Source: Armillaria gallica
Lineage: Eukaryota; Basidiomycota; Agaricomycetes; Agaricales; Physalacriaceae
Assembly: GCA_037576215.1 (NCBI GenBank)
Contig: JBANDB010000019.1
Location: forward strand, 131,501 to 195,500
Length of the DNA: 64,000 nucleotides
Direction: 5' to 3'
The position numbers were made by a program, and so were the translations under genes. Positions 11,434 to 23,797 of this stretch are shown here, piece by piece. Each line of letters starts with the position of its first letter. The first letter of the stretch is position 1. The notes under the pieces were generated by a model. That model was not told the DNA's origin and made no database searches. It worked only from the letters and a program-made list of their open reading frames with translations.

Positions 11434-13908
11434 ATTACCAAGCACATCAACATGCATCCAGATTTGATTCACATTCATATTGCAATACTATAATGCCACT
11501 AACCTTTCTTCCAGTCATTCTGTGCTATTGATCTTCAAAATGGGGAACATGATGCAACAGACCTTCATGCTACAGTCAAAAGCAAAATGTCTCTTTATGC
11601 AGTCAATGCTCAAATTGTGGTATATGCAGCTATACAGGTGCCTTGGGCCTTTGCTTCTTGTCATCATTACAGCTCTTAGCCTCAATTTCAGGCTCACTTT
11701 GCACTATCTTCCTGTGGGAAATAGAGTGAAACAAGTGACAAGTTTGATCTCGAGTGGTTTAGCATAAATTAATTGAGATATTTTCTGATGCACAGGAAGA
11801 GGAGAGTGACAACTGGGCCACAAATATCCTTAAGTACTATACTATGTAGATGCCTCTTACTTTTGTCTTTCCAGCTCTGATACCTCCTTTCTGAACAGAG
11901 AGGTCCTCAAGCATAAGCCTAAGGATGACAATGATGATGAATCAGTTCTGGAACACCAACACTGATAATGTATCAAATAAAAACAAAGAGTTGCTGCTGC
12001 TGCTGCCGAGCAAGAAGACACTGTTTCTGTGAAGGAAGATCAACCTATGGATGCTTCAGACTGATATGGCAAGTTTATTCTTGAACATGATTCTATATTG
12101 AGCTAAATCGGCTATATAGTGATGTTTTCTTTTTCTTAATGCTTTTTTCTCTGCTTGGTCATTCTCCTCTTGGTCTCTGCTTGCTGTATTTCACCCATTG
12201 CCTCTCTACTTGTTTTTGAGATTGTTTGCTGCAGTTCTATGCTTATCATGTAATATTATGTGTCTTTACTGAATGCCATGTATTTGTGTCTATGAACAGC
12301 CGACTACAGTGAGTGTATAAAGTATTACAGGTATATAAATAATGAGAACTATTAACTGGACATGAATGATGGCTTTCTTCTCAGATCAAGCTCACCATAT
12401 GTGATTATGTGATCCTCATGGTGAGTAGGAAAATCACATCAGAGATCCCCTGAACATATGAGGACAGTTGAGATTGTGCTCAGATTGTACATAGTTCAGG
12501 GCCTAGGCCAATGGAAGGTCAAAAGTCTGGAGACCCTGGCCCAGATTGTTCTGATTAGTGCTGAGTGTTCAGACTGTGCAAGATAGATGTGGTTAGGGTT
12601 GGTGGAGCTGATCTGTACCTGGTCTTGAGGCTTAGGTTTTGATGAAGACTTGGTGTCCGATCTTTTGAAAGAGGGCAGTGAATGGGTTTCTGTCAGTGGG
12701 TAGCTTTTGCAGATAGCCAGGGAATAAAAACATGTTGTAAGTTATGCCATGGGTTAGCCCAAATTTTTGGAAAGTTATTGCAGTAGCGGTGAATGAGTTG
12801 TCCCCTTGATGCTGTTCTGTATGTCTTGGAGGTGGCAGAAAGCTCAGAGGTCCATGTTAGGACTGTCGACAAAGCCAGCCTATAGAAATAATGACAACAC
12901 TGTTCAGTCACAAATACAGTGAACTTGACTCACAGTGACATGGCCTAGGTTCTGAGATGAGTCTAGACAAGAAATGATTATGAGTGCATTGCAAAAGTAA
13001 ACAGTAGAATATGCACCATTCAATTCTCTCGACAACCTTGCCTGCATGAAGTACTGGTCCTATAGCAGAGTAACACTGTGCTGCACATTCAGATCCAGAT
13101 CATCATCCAGGAGAGAGATCATCAAGTCCTCTATATGCATTGATGATTGAGATATGGGAAAATCGACTAGCAGCATGTCTATAAATGTAAATATATTGTG
13201 CAAAGTCATGATGGTGGTGGTAGGAGATCAATGAAGATGCCAGTGACTTTCTGAATATCCTGAGTAGAGATGGCAGTGGAATCTTGTCTCATGACCTTGT
13301 TGACTTTTCTTTGCTCCACCAGCATCACCAAAAGTTGTACTTCTGTGAGCTTCTGTGCAATCAACTACTTATATCTGGCCTGACTATCTATAAAGGCTAA
13401 AATCATGAATTATGCACTCAATATGGTGGTGTCCTCTCGAAAGAGAGCTTGAAACACTCTATACCAGGAGAACCATCCTTCCAAAGTCTGGAAACAGGAT
13501 ACAGGCAAGGAAAATTGCAATCCTCATTGGTCAAATAGAGTTTGGGCAAAGGCAACAAATCAAGCTCTTCCTTCTCAGTGCCTTGTTTTCTCACATGTTG
13601 AATTGCCCACTCATCTACACCATGCTAAGCAACCCTCCACTGTTACTCTATCACTCCCAGAATCTTATGGCCCCCTAATTGGAATTGTGTCAGCCTTTAT
13701 TTCTCGATGCAATGGACAAAGTAAGGCTACTGCCAATGGGCAGTGCCAAGTGTTGTCTTTCTTTGGTATCTTCTGCTTTCAACAGATGGTAATCTGTATA
13801 CTTCATGGATATGCCTTTCATGTCATTCCCTTGTCTCTCCTGGTATATCATCTTAACCATGATCACAAGTTCTGTATTCACTAGGGCCAGAAGGACAATT
13901 CAGATGCC
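11434..13908. other. Intergenic with scattered coding-like fragments
   Basis: No gene could be assembled. An acidic, Ala/Gln-rich reading near 11880-12065 on the plus strand, with a CTG/CTGCTG run at 11992-12006, looks like the tail of a decayed protein. The frame at 11480-11767 (95 residues) has no recognised domain. Confidence 0.35.
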
Positions 13909-15466
13909 ATGGTGAAGAGAACAAGGGAAGTTATATTGCATGAGATTGTTCAGCATGTGTCAGAATATTGTGCCCTGTCACTTTTACAGTTGTCCAGGGA
14001 TGTTGTTGGACATTTCAATATAAAAGAACTATTGTTCCCACCCTCTGACCTTAGCACAGCAACTCATCAACCAACAACATATTCCAAAAAGCCCAAGAAG
14101 AGACTGATCCAGGCCAAGCAGAGGTTTCTGTGCTCATGCTTCTCCTGCAATCAACTGATTGCTCTCAACCATGGAAAAGGGTCAGACTGCAGTGAACTTG
14201 TTTGTCATGTCAAGACATTCCACAAAGCAGACACCAAGCTCTTAACTACAGCATGGAATGAGTGCATGACTCTGAGGTGGACACAGTGCATCCATGTCGC
14301 CACAGAAGGAACAGATAATTCTTTCACTTACCTGCTGCTTCCTCCTGACTGGAGGCCCAGAGATAGTGTTTCATCAGATATGTCTTCTGTTCTTTTCAGA
14401 CTCAAATTCACTGATACTGCATGGACAAGACAGATCAAGTGGGATGCATACAGGGCTGGGCTTGGACACTTCAGCCCTGGTAAGCTTTCAGAGCTTATTG
14501 CAACCTCAGCATTGAAGCTTGTACCAATGGAATCTGGTGAACATCAGGCCATAGAGCTTGGCCTGTATCATCTCAAAAAAACAGCACTGGCCTACCTCTT
14601 ACAATTCTATGACATGGTGGCCACTATTCCAGAACTGAGAGAACTTGTTGCATCCAAGTGAGTCTTCATGCTTTTCTCTCACCTATTCAATGAATCTACA
14701 TTACTTTGATTCAGATTGCATGCACATTACAAACTTTACTCCACACTGAGCTACTATAAACCCTGCTCAGTTCTTGTGTTAACTATTGCAATGATGATGT
14801 GATATTGCTTTCACCTTCATAGAACTCCCAGCAAAAGACTGCCTTGGATGGGTCACTTTAAGCTCCAATGTACCCCAGATCAAGATGCTGCTGCAAAGGA
14901 CCTGTATGATCTCTTTGTAAACTCCACAGGTTCACCAAGTGAACAGGATATCCAAAGAAACCTGAAGAAGTATGATGTTGCAGAGATTTTTGAAGGTATG
15001 AAGAGCATTTGCTGCAACTCAGTTTTGTTTGTACTCATCCGAATCACAGGCAATAAATGGGAGCTTGTTGTCATTTTGATAGTGAAGGTGAAGCAAATTG
15101 AATATCTCATCCAGTCCCTGCCAGAACTGGAGGCAGAGAAAGAGCAGGTACGACAAGGTCAGTGCTATGCCTCCTTGCACTGGCATTCACGAAGATGAGA
15201 AATAGGCAAAGAGATTGCCAAGGCTTCAAGACAAAATGAACATGGCTGATGCTGAATGCGCTGGCACTCTGAAAAGGACAAGTATGTACCACTTACACCG
15301 TCGCTTCCTCTGCTCACTTTCACCAACAGAGAGCTTTTTCCCTGAAAATATGTACCTCATACATCTTACTTTCTGCCCTCAATCTACTCTAAGTGACCTC
15401 TGGGATCAATCTACTCCTGGGTCATTCCTATTCACCAACCTGGCGATTGTTGGAGTGGTGGTCTAG
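13909..15466 (+). CDS. Five-exon gene; C-terminal part resembles Mediator subunit 21
   Basis: Exon 1 (13909-14657) opens with ATG and encodes about 249 residues that I do not recognise; it has a Cys-containing stretch (CSCFSC, then SDCSELVCH) near residues 78-100. Introns at 14658-14822, 14996-15049, 15148-15205 and 15282-15329 all have GT-AG ends and keep the frame open to a TAG at 15464-15466. Residues from KKYDVAEIFE through VKQIEYLIQSLPELEAEKEQ and AKRLPRLQDKMNMA match the pattern of fungal MED21, a coiled-coil subunit of the Mediator middle module that links activators to RNA polymerase II. The normal MED21 N-terminus (Met-Asp-Arg start and first helix) is absent and is replaced by the unknown part; the C-terminus also departs from the family after KRTKS. 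Predicted total is about 410 residues against about 130-170 usual for MED21. It may be a chimeric gene or a captured fragment. Confidence 0.5.
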
Positions 15467-17529
15467 TGAGCTACTTATTTACTCTTGCGACATATTTCTT
15501 ACTAACATGTTTCTAGTTTCCATGTCATAGTGATGTTTATGCCCTTACTTAGGCAATATCACTCAAGAAGTCTTCTTCCTTCCAAGACTCAACCTGATTT
15601 CAGTCCTGCAGGACCATACTGAGCCACTAGCCTTCCTTAGTTGAGTGGGTGTGAGGAACTGTCACTCAATTATGATGTATCATCCACTCCTTGCATTCGC
15701 ATTCCCTTCACACAAGAAGCTGTCCATCTTCTCACATGGCTACCTACTCTTCCTCACTCTCTTCTCATCCAAAGAACGAGTATGCTGGAAGGTTCCTTCC
15801 CTCCTAGTAAGATGGACCTCCTTTTACAGGATGTCCTCAAGTCCTCAGTCCTTTGTACCTGGATGTGCTGGCACCACCTAAGAAGATGGTTTTGTCTTTT
15901 GGTTGCTCTTGCTTGGACTGCACCCCAGCTTTGAGAGGCTGTCATGTGAATTGTTTCACATGTCTTCTCAGCCACTCGATGCACAGAATGCTGCTGATTG
16001 CTATTCATCTCTCAGAGTTATTTCTAATTTGCTTGATTATTCACATTGTCTTGCATCACTGGCTATGCAGCACAATAGTCATCATCCCATAATGATCCCT
16101 GGAACCCTGTATATCATAACATGGCTTTACTTGTTCATTATGGAACTGAAACCCATCGCTTCTATCAGTTCAATCCACCAAGCCAACCTCCTGATCCGGA
16201 TGGCGATGGTTGTGCCCTGTGGGGTGCTATTGAGCCTCGTGTTGCCAAAATGGTGGTTTTGGGGGGTGTTTTCTTTGTACACACGGCTTGCTGCAACATT
16301 CTTCCTCAGCATATGTCTATCCCTGAGTCCAGTGGCCTTTAGGTGAGGACTCTTTCTCTCTGCTTGTCATGTCCTAGAACTCTGAAGCTTATGACCTCAT
16401 TTCTTCAGGTTTTATGGAATACACCAAGTAATTTTAGGCCATGAATCAATGGCCATGTATATTTCCCCTTATCTTCATTGAGCCCTGTGCGACTGATGTT
16501 CATTGGCAATCAAGTGTGGATGGGCCTTGTGAATGTATGTATAAATTTTTTTCACAGGGTTCGCTTTTTCTACCATGATTACTCATACATCATTCAAGGC
16601 GTGTTGATTACATTTTTCTGATATTCTGGGCACACGCAACTGCTTCAGAGTCTGGACCGAATTCCCTTTCGAAAAGACCTCTCTAGAAGCTGATCGTTCT
16701 CTCTAATTAAGGCTCTGTCTGAATTCGAAGAGGAAAGGCTTGTGCCATGTAGAAGTGAAGGCAACCACAGGGAACTACGGAAATGTGGCATTGCATCATT
16801 TACATCCTGCAGTCATAAGTGTAAGTTGTTTGATAGCAACCCAGCATGGCATGATCTGATTCACATACAGATTCCATACACACTAAGAGGTGCATTCTTG
16901 TTCTTTCTATGCTCGACCAAATATTGTCGCTGCTTCTCATTGAATTTGTGTGCTGTGACATGTCTGTCAATATTGAAGTTGTATGGAGTATGGATAGCAG
17001 CGTAGATCAGTGTAGGCAGTGCCGAGGTCATAATTTTCAGTGAGAAAGTACTCACATGCCCTGTATATGGAACTGTCTGGCATGTAGTGGATGGTAACAT
17101 TCTACAAGTGAAGGATCTTTGCTTCAGGACTGCAATGCTTGATTCCACGTGGCAGGTCCTGTCAGAGGCAGAGAGTGTGATCTCAGGGAGATCTTCATAA
17201 TGCCTGATGCAATATATCTACCATGTGTTATTGCTTGTTTTTCTGGGCATGCTGTTATGCACTTACCTGTGCTCTTCCTCATCTGTATATGTTTCTTCAT
17301 CGGTATAAACTTCTTGCAGCATTCGTTCCTGGCTTTTGTTTGGTAGTTATGTATCTGGCATGATAGGATAAGGATATGAACCATAAAAATTAATGTGAAC
17401 AAACACTTATCAGACGACCAAATTGCAGTAGTAACAGCCAATGTATGTTCACAACAAGGTTCTGTCCCACCAATATGTCTCAATTGTGCCGTCGATGTGG
17501 TAAGCAGGCGATGCATCTCCCAAAGTAGA
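15467..17529. other. Degenerate coding-like stretch, no gene assembled
   Basis: Several plus-strand frames (15641-15934, 15903-16346, 16121-16342) and two minus-strand frames (16861-17148, 17124-17516) look protein-like but cannot be joined with confidence. The plus-strand reading at 16121-16342 is Pro-rich at the start (NPPSQPPDPDGDG) and the minus-strand one includes HVTAHKFNEKQRQYL. I recognise neither family. Confidence 0.35.
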
Positions 17530-17645
17530 CAAGCCTATGCCCCGTGTCTTCGTCATGATTGCCAGACCCTCGTACCTCGGGTCCTGGCAACCTGACTACA
17601 ACACGGGACTTCGGCTTGTTGGGGCCTGCCCCAAACCCGGCTTAT
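17530..17645 (-). repeat. Helitron A 3' terminal structured region
   Basis: About 116 bases match 22937-23052 in the same orientation with about 13 transitions and one transversion. Read on the minus strand there is a near-palindrome TTGGGGCAGGCCCCAA, then an outer stem (CCCGTGT pairing with ACACGGG) enclosing an inner stem (TTGCCAGGACCC region), about 10 nt before the end. This fits the subterminal hairpin of Helitron 3' ends. Confidence 0.7.
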
Positions 17646-17689
17646 TACTTGGGAGTGTCAGTTATTAGTTCAGAAACAAATATCTATTA

Positions 17690-20600
17690 TCAATGTAATA
17701 GAGCCTCAGGGTATACAATATTCAGAGTATTTGTACCTTTTTCTGTATCTGGAAACAGAACTCAAATCCGTTGTCCAGAAGTGCAATGGCTAAGTGCTAC
17801 ATACAGTTGTCCATGAGAAAAAACAGGAGTATGTAAATCTAATCCAACATAAGTAACTGACTGTCCTTGAGACTTGTTGATTGTCATTGCAAAAGCCAAT
17901 CTGACTGGAAATTGGCGACGTGAAAATGCAATAGGAAGTTCAGCTGTATCTGCATTGATTGTGATGTGTGGGATGAAAACAGTCTTGCCTGCATTATTAC
18001 CACTAAGAAGACGACATTCTAATACATGAGGACGGAAACGTGTGAGAATCATCCATGTCCCATTGCATAAGCCATTTGCTGGATCCAGATTGCAGAGAAG
18101 CATAAGAGGACATCCAACTTTGAGAGCCAGCTTTGCACGTGGCAATCCAGAGGCATTGAAAGTTTGAAGAAACTCCACAGGATAAAGAGTAGCAGGATCA
18201 TCTAACTCTTCCTCTATTGTCTTGTCTGTACTCCAATAAACTGTCTCTTGTCCTGGAAACATATCCAGAACCTGTTGATTGATTTCATCAACATCATCAT
18301 TGCGTCCAGAGAGAATTGTTCGTTCTAAAAAGAAGCAGTCTTGGAAGTGGCCAGCTTGAATGTTTGGATAGATATATTTAATGAGTTCAGAGAGTGAATT
18401 GTTGGCCAGATGCATAGAAGGAGGAAGAGTGATAGTACGATCATCGGTAAGTCCTTCACCTGCACCAACAGTAAGTAGCCAATGGGCAAACTCTACATTT
18501 TCAGCAGTCTGATCCAGGTGCATGTTTTTCTTTAAATGAATGACTTCAATGTGAGGCCATAAAGGTGAACGGCGAAATGAAGCTGCAACAATCTGCTCCC
18601 GTGATCCTCATGAAACAACTGGCAATGTCTGATGAAAGTCTCCTAAAATAAATAATCAGAAATGACAATCTATAGTAATTCAGAATAAGAACACATACCA
18701 CCAAAAAGTACAGTTTTTCCACCAAAAGGAACATCCTTATTACAGACATCACGAAGAGTACGATCAACAGTCTCAATATCATGTCAGTTCTGCATAGGAA
18801 CCTCATCCCAAATGATGAGAGAAGTTCTACAAAGAAGTTCAGCTAAGTGAGTCCCTCTACGAATACTGCATGTTGTATCATCATGTGAGGGAATTGGAAT
18901 TTTGAAGGTGCTGTGGCTGGTATGCCCTCCAACTAAGAGAATTGCTGATATACCGGAGGAGGCACAGGTCAATGCAATCTTTCCTTGAGCACGAACAGCA
19001 GCAGCAATAGTATTGCACACAAAAGTCTTTCCACCACCTCCAGCACTATGCAGAAATACCAATTTCCCTCGTTCATTCATAGCAGAGTCAAACACAATAT
19101 TATAAGCAGTCTTTTGCTCTTCATTGAATGTTTGAAGATTGTTAGCAACTAATTGCTGCAGAGATGGGATATCATAGGCCAGCTGTGCAGCCAGAAGAGG
19201 ATTATCTTCATAAGCAGCCCAGTCCATGATAGAGGCTGGCATCTCAGTCCACTCAGAGAGACGATGACCATGAGATTGAAGAAGCTTATTGATAAGATGG
19301 AGACCAAAATCATAGAGCTGAGCATCTGTTGGATTTGGAACATCACGTTGGCAGAGCTTATGTGCCAAATCATCACAAATGTTCTCCTTGAACTCCTCCC
19401 ACAGCTCATCTGGCTTTGCTGGCTGGCAGAAGAGAAGAAGGGTCACAAATAGTGATTGCAACTGTGCTCCTGACTGTATAATAGCTGCCTCCTGTAAGCA
19501 TTGTCTCCATTCATTATCATTTTCCAGCAATCCCATAGCAATGCATGCTTCTTTAAAAGTAGCACACTCCACATTGTTGACAGTGCATAAGTGTTGGAAG
19601 GATTGAGCACCGGTAACAGCAGTCAAAAGAAGCCGCAGATAGAACCGCTCGCCAGATGAGGGAGCAGCCTGATACATTCGGCCAATGGTAACACCAATAG
19701 TTGTGTATCTTTGACGTGGATTCCAGCGTTTTTTGCTCCTGTTCCAGGTATAGTGGGCAGGAATGTCTTGATACAGATACTGATGTGCACTGGGATCTCT
19801 TTTGTTGAGATCAAACCATTGTAACAGAGTAGTTGTCTTTGCCTCTGCAGCTGCTAACACCTCTTCTGGACTGTCATTCTCATCATATGTGATAAACTGT
19901 TCATCAGGGAGATGGACCTGAAGACAGACAACATTTGGCTCCTCCTGATGTAGCCGAAATGAAAAGATTCTCCAGCATGATTCAATAGCAGAGATATAAC
20001 GTGCATCCAGAAACTCCTTAATCTCATCATGATCTTGAACCTCTAATGTAGTCCTGTCATGGCCCTTGTAGATGTATTTATGGATATATTTGATGGCCTT
20101 GACAGAAACACAAACCTCCACATTGATATGACAGTTATATTTTGCACTGAGATAAGGATTGTATGGGACAATATCACGGTTGGTATAGACAGTACGGGTT
20201 TCACCACGCATTTTAACATACTCACGACCATTGTTAGGACGTGCCAAATTGGGATATCCATCAGTGGTGAATTCAGTGTGCTCATTGAAGTCTTTTGGAA
20301 AGTTCTTTGAACAGCGACCATCAGCCTTCTTGCAGCGATCATCACATGGACCATGAACCATGCATCTGGTGACAATCTCATAAAGAATTGGTTGAGTAAT
20401 AGGATCAGGAATCTGAGCACATGAGACTGAATCAGCATCAGCAGGTGTGCGAATCTTGTCTTCAGGATCCAGAAAAATCAAAAGATGCATATGAGGGAGT
20501 CCACGCTTCTGAAATTCAATAGTATGCACCATAGCCCTGACTTTTCCAAATATTCCACCCTTCTTGATTTCATCCAGTAAGGCCTCCTTCTTCAACTGGA

Positions 20601-22413
20601 AAACCCTGGCCACAATATCTGGTCGATCCTCCACCTTCTGATCTGGTCCATCTGTATGCTTCAGAGCCTCTACAATTTCTGGCCACTGTGGGTTTGCTGT
20701 CATTGTAAGAAAGATATCTGGCTTCTGTAAGGCTCTACAGATTGCCATAGAGTCTTGGTACAGCTGGTACATTGCACATGGACTTCCAATATGTGATGAT
20801 GGTAAGACAATACGCTGGCCAGAGTTTTCCAATCCATCTGCATTGGTTGTTGCATCAACCAATCCTTTATACAGATCTGCACGGATAGTTTTCTGATTGT
20901 TTCGAACCCAGTTGAGATTACTTTGTTCAATTGAGGCCCATGCATCCACAATATATTGTTGGTACAGCCATCCTCCTCTATACAATGGTGCATTTGGTTC
21001 AAATATTGGACGATCCTGTAGGTGGTAAGCATAATACATATGCTGAGTAATCTTTTTCTGTTCTCTATGTTCACTTGTTTCAGTTTCTTCCAGGAGCATA
21101 TGTATATTCCAACCCAATTCTCCATGTGGAAAAAGGAGAACATAATGAAGAGGTTGATAACTTGGATGAAGTTGGCTAATGCATTTGAGAGAATGATCAT
21201 GCATAAGTAAAACAATATCTTGATCATTTTGAACAGGCTCAGATCCATCTCCAGGAATAATAACAGCCAACTCATTTACTGTTGGAAGATTATATCGTCG
21301 CCCATCAGTTCCATCACCCACATGCAATTGTACTTCAATATTTGGATACTCTTCATGGGGCTTTTCTTTCATAATGAGATATGCATGTCGATATAAAGCA
21401 ACATATGGATTCACATCTTGCATTAAATTCTATAATTGGGACATGATTTCAGGATTTAAGTTAGGATTGTGGCGATTACGCATATGCAATGCCTCCACTG
21501 GATCATGTATATACAGCTGTGCATAAGACAATTTCTCTCCTTCCTCAGGCAGCAGAGATCCCATCAGGTGATGAAGCTCGCCAGATACACGGAAGCAGTA
21601 TGGTCCTGAAGAATTGGTAATTGCCTCATCAACTTTTACAGCTAAGGATGTAAATGCCAATGCTGCATTATATTGCCTGATATCTTGTAAGAAGGCTTTT
21701 GACAATGGATTGTTGCCACAAAGAAGATTTTGAAGAATGGCAGGAGCAGGAAGAAGAGGAGGTAATTTAACCTGCCCTTGTAGACAGCACATCCCAAAAT
21801 GCGGTGTAGATTTTGACTTATTTTTAATCTGCTCATCATGCCAATGTAATGCCCCACAACATTCACACATCCATTTTCTACTCCCAATATCATACTGAGC
21901 ATACACCTCAGCATATGAACATCTTGCCAGAGGAAGTTGTACAGAAATAGCATGTGATGGTTGATGCTGATGTGGTAGGGGTAAAGGTGGCTGTAGAGGT
22001 GGTGATGCTCTTGTAGGTGATGGTGATTGCTGGTGATGCTCAGTAGAAGCTATTTGGTCAATATTTTGTGGTGGCTCAGTGCGTGGAGGATGGATTTCAA
22101 TAGCTCTCTCTCGCCCATGTCCTCGACCACCACCACATCCTTGGCCCTGTGGACCTACAGGAAGCTGTGGAACAGAAGTACTATCAAACACAGATGACTG
22201 TCCTTCAGGAGCACCACCATGTAATTGTCTACGACGTCTACCTCTGGCAGGAAAAACAGGAAGAGTTGGTACTACAGGCATGGGATGTTCACGTGGATGA
22301 TCTAACTGAGATGAAATATGGGTCTCAGGTAGTATATTAAAGTGTGGAAGTTCAATATTAGGATCAGGACCTGGATGTGGTGATCGACCATGACGGTTAG
22401 AGGGGGAGGTCAT
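17690..22413 (-). pseudogene. Helitron Rep/helicase protein, interrupted
   Basis: The frame runs from at least 22413 to a TGA at 17690-17692. It stays open upstream to a likely splice acceptor near 22530, so the true start is unknown. Order of parts: Pro/His-rich N-terminus; Cys-rich zinc-type motif (CECCGALHWHDE) near residue 190; Rep HUH motif GLPHMHLLIFL near 20490; Rep tyrosine motif IKYIHKYIYKG near 20085; Pif1-type helicase with Walker A SAGGGGKT near 19040, Walker B IIWDE near 18805, and late motifs TINKSQGQS and VALSHCTS. An intron at 18643-18698 (56 nt, GTATGT...TTTTAG) restores LFGGDFHQTLPVV. In-frame stops are TAG at 21430-21432 and TGA at 18784-18786, 18608-18610 and 17762-17764, with coding resuming in the same frame after each. 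No frameshift was needed. At least three of the four fit a single C-to-T change. The protein would nick and unwind DNA for rolling-circle transposition. Confidence 0.85.
18643..18698 (-). other. Intron in the Helitron helicase gene
   Basis: The segment has GTATGT at its 5' end and TTTTAG at its 3' end on the minus strand. Removing it joins LFGG and DFHQTLPVV, a conserved block of Helitron helicases, in frame. Confidence 0.75.
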
Positions 22414-22845
22414 CTGAAGACGCTGGAAACAATCCTGCTCCCGTTCTGCATGACGATTCTGCTCTGGTGTAACTGGAGCTGGAAAATTGAAATGATCATT
22501 TTCTCTAGTAGGAGTAGAGGGAGACCTATTAAAAGAAAGCTATGAGTATTGATCTTAGAAAAATAAGAGTGGTACACACATCACAGGGTATGGAGAGGTG
22601 GAAATAGTAGCAACACTGTGTAAGGAAGAGGCAAAGACACCTGCAGAGAAAATCAGAAATGAAGAGCTTCAATCAAATATTGATAGACAGTACTGTGAGA
22701 GATCCCAAAAGTCCTTATTATATGTAAAAGGGCTGTAATGCTTGCCTGAGATGGTACACTGTGAGGGGAGAGTGGAACAGAGCAGAGGGTAAGAAGGAAA
22801 GGGGACAGGCTTGAAGCTGCACCATAGCAGCATGGCGAAGTTGAA

Positions 22846-22936
22846 ACTCAGCCAGAATAGGCCGTGGTCTGGCAACGGCCGGAAATTCAAAGTCCGCCTT
22901 ATTATGTCATCTTCGCTACCTGTATTAATATATAGA
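22846..22936 (-). repeat. Helitron A 5' terminal region
   Basis: About 90 bases match 24415-24503 at nearly 90 percent. On the minus strand it starts TCTATATATTAATACAGG and includes CCGGCCGTTGCCAGACCACG, which contains the potential stem GGCCGT/ACGGCC. This is the 5' end shared by both Helitrons. Confidence 0.7.
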
Positions 22937-23052
22937 CAAGCCTATGCCCTGTGTCTTCGTCACGATTGCTGGGCCCTCATACCTTGGGTCCCAGCAACCT
23001 GACTGCGACACGGGGCTTCGGCTTGTTGGGGCCCGCCCCAAACCCGGCTTTT
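22937..23052 (-). repeat. Helitron B 3' terminal structured region
   Basis: Partner of 17530-17645. Read on the minus strand it contains the perfect palindrome TTGGGGCGGGCCCCAA and, nearer the end, a nested stem of TTGCTGGG with CCCAGCAA enclosed by GTGTC with GACAC. The differences from the copy in element A are nearly all transitions. Confidence 0.7.
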
Positions 23053-23429
23053 TACTAAGATGTGTTGTTGAATTTTTTGTGAACTTGAATCTCAGTTATT
23101 TGTTTGGAATGAAATCTGCATTATGAATGCTATAAAGCTACATTCCTTTGGTAGGCCATAGAATGGACAGGCTGCCTCAGTGGGGAGTCAGGGACTTCCT
23201 TGGTTTTGATAATCATTGTTAATAAGTAGCTGGACTGGGAGAGAGGAAGAGATATTTACTCTGGTTCTTATGTTTCTGACTCAGACATCCTATGTGACAT
23301 AGGCAGCACTTCCACAGCCACCTTTTGAAGTCTGATGATTTCTGTAAAACTTAGATTTAGTGTTGACAACAGTATAGCCATATATCATATAGTAGCAGAG
23401 TATACAGCACATTGCAAAGCCCTTACATG

Positions 23430-23797
23430 TAGGATGTGCACTGTATCTGTATCATGGTGGCTATGTATGGTCGATATAGATACAGGTTCATACCATGAGC
23501 AGCTTTGATGACCCAAAGTATGGCCTTATTCATACAGTAGAAGTATGGTTGTCAAAGGAATGGTAAGGGACCATTCAATGTTATTGAGGTCAATAAATAT
23601 AATCTCAATAAAGTAAATTGCACTTATATTTTGATGCCAGATATTTGCTGTCATCATGAAACTATCTGTATATGGACAATGGTATAGACACAGTACAGAT
23701 TTGGCATCAGCCATATCATACCATGAGCAATATTTATCATACGGTCTATGGCTGTATTGTTACGGTCATATCCATAACAGTATGGTGCACATCCCTA
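23430..23797. mobile_element. hAT-like MITE, 368 bp, perfect 8 bp target duplication
   Basis: CTTACATG flanks the element on both sides (23422-23429 and 23798-23805). The left end is TAGGATGTGCAC; the right end, on the other strand, is TAGGGATGTGCACCATACTG, so the left has lost one G. An 8 bp target duplication and a TAGGGATGTGCAC-type end fit the hAT superfamily. The interior is rich in GTATGG and CATACC and has further inverted repeats. It encodes no transposase, and it sits inside Helitron B, so it inserted later. Confidence 0.85.

Larger units (their letters stand above)
17530..22936 (-). mobile_element. Helitron A, autonomous-type element (5.4 kb)
   Basis: This rolling-circle element is read on the minus strand. 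The 5' end is at 22936 and begins TCTATATATTAATACAGG. The 3' end is at 17530 and ends GCATAGGCTTG, followed by T at 17529. Inside lies a Rep/helicase reading frame. Helitrons usually start TC, end CTRR and insert between A and T without target duplication. Here the apparent last four bases are CTTG rather than CTRR, but the neighbouring element ends the same way at the corresponding place. Several stops in the frame make this copy inactive. Confidence 0.8.

Noticed and set aside
20043..21275. Minus-strand frames of 131 and 191 residues inside Helitron A
   Set aside because: They are out of frame with the continuous Rep frame, which carries all the recognisable motifs, so they are shadows.
17530..23052. 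LTR retrotransposon, because 116 bp direct repeats flank the Rep/helicase gene
   Set aside because: There is no gag, protease, reverse transcriptase or integrase inside, and the internal frame is a Helitron Rep/helicase. The repeats are the 3' ends of two tandem Helitrons.
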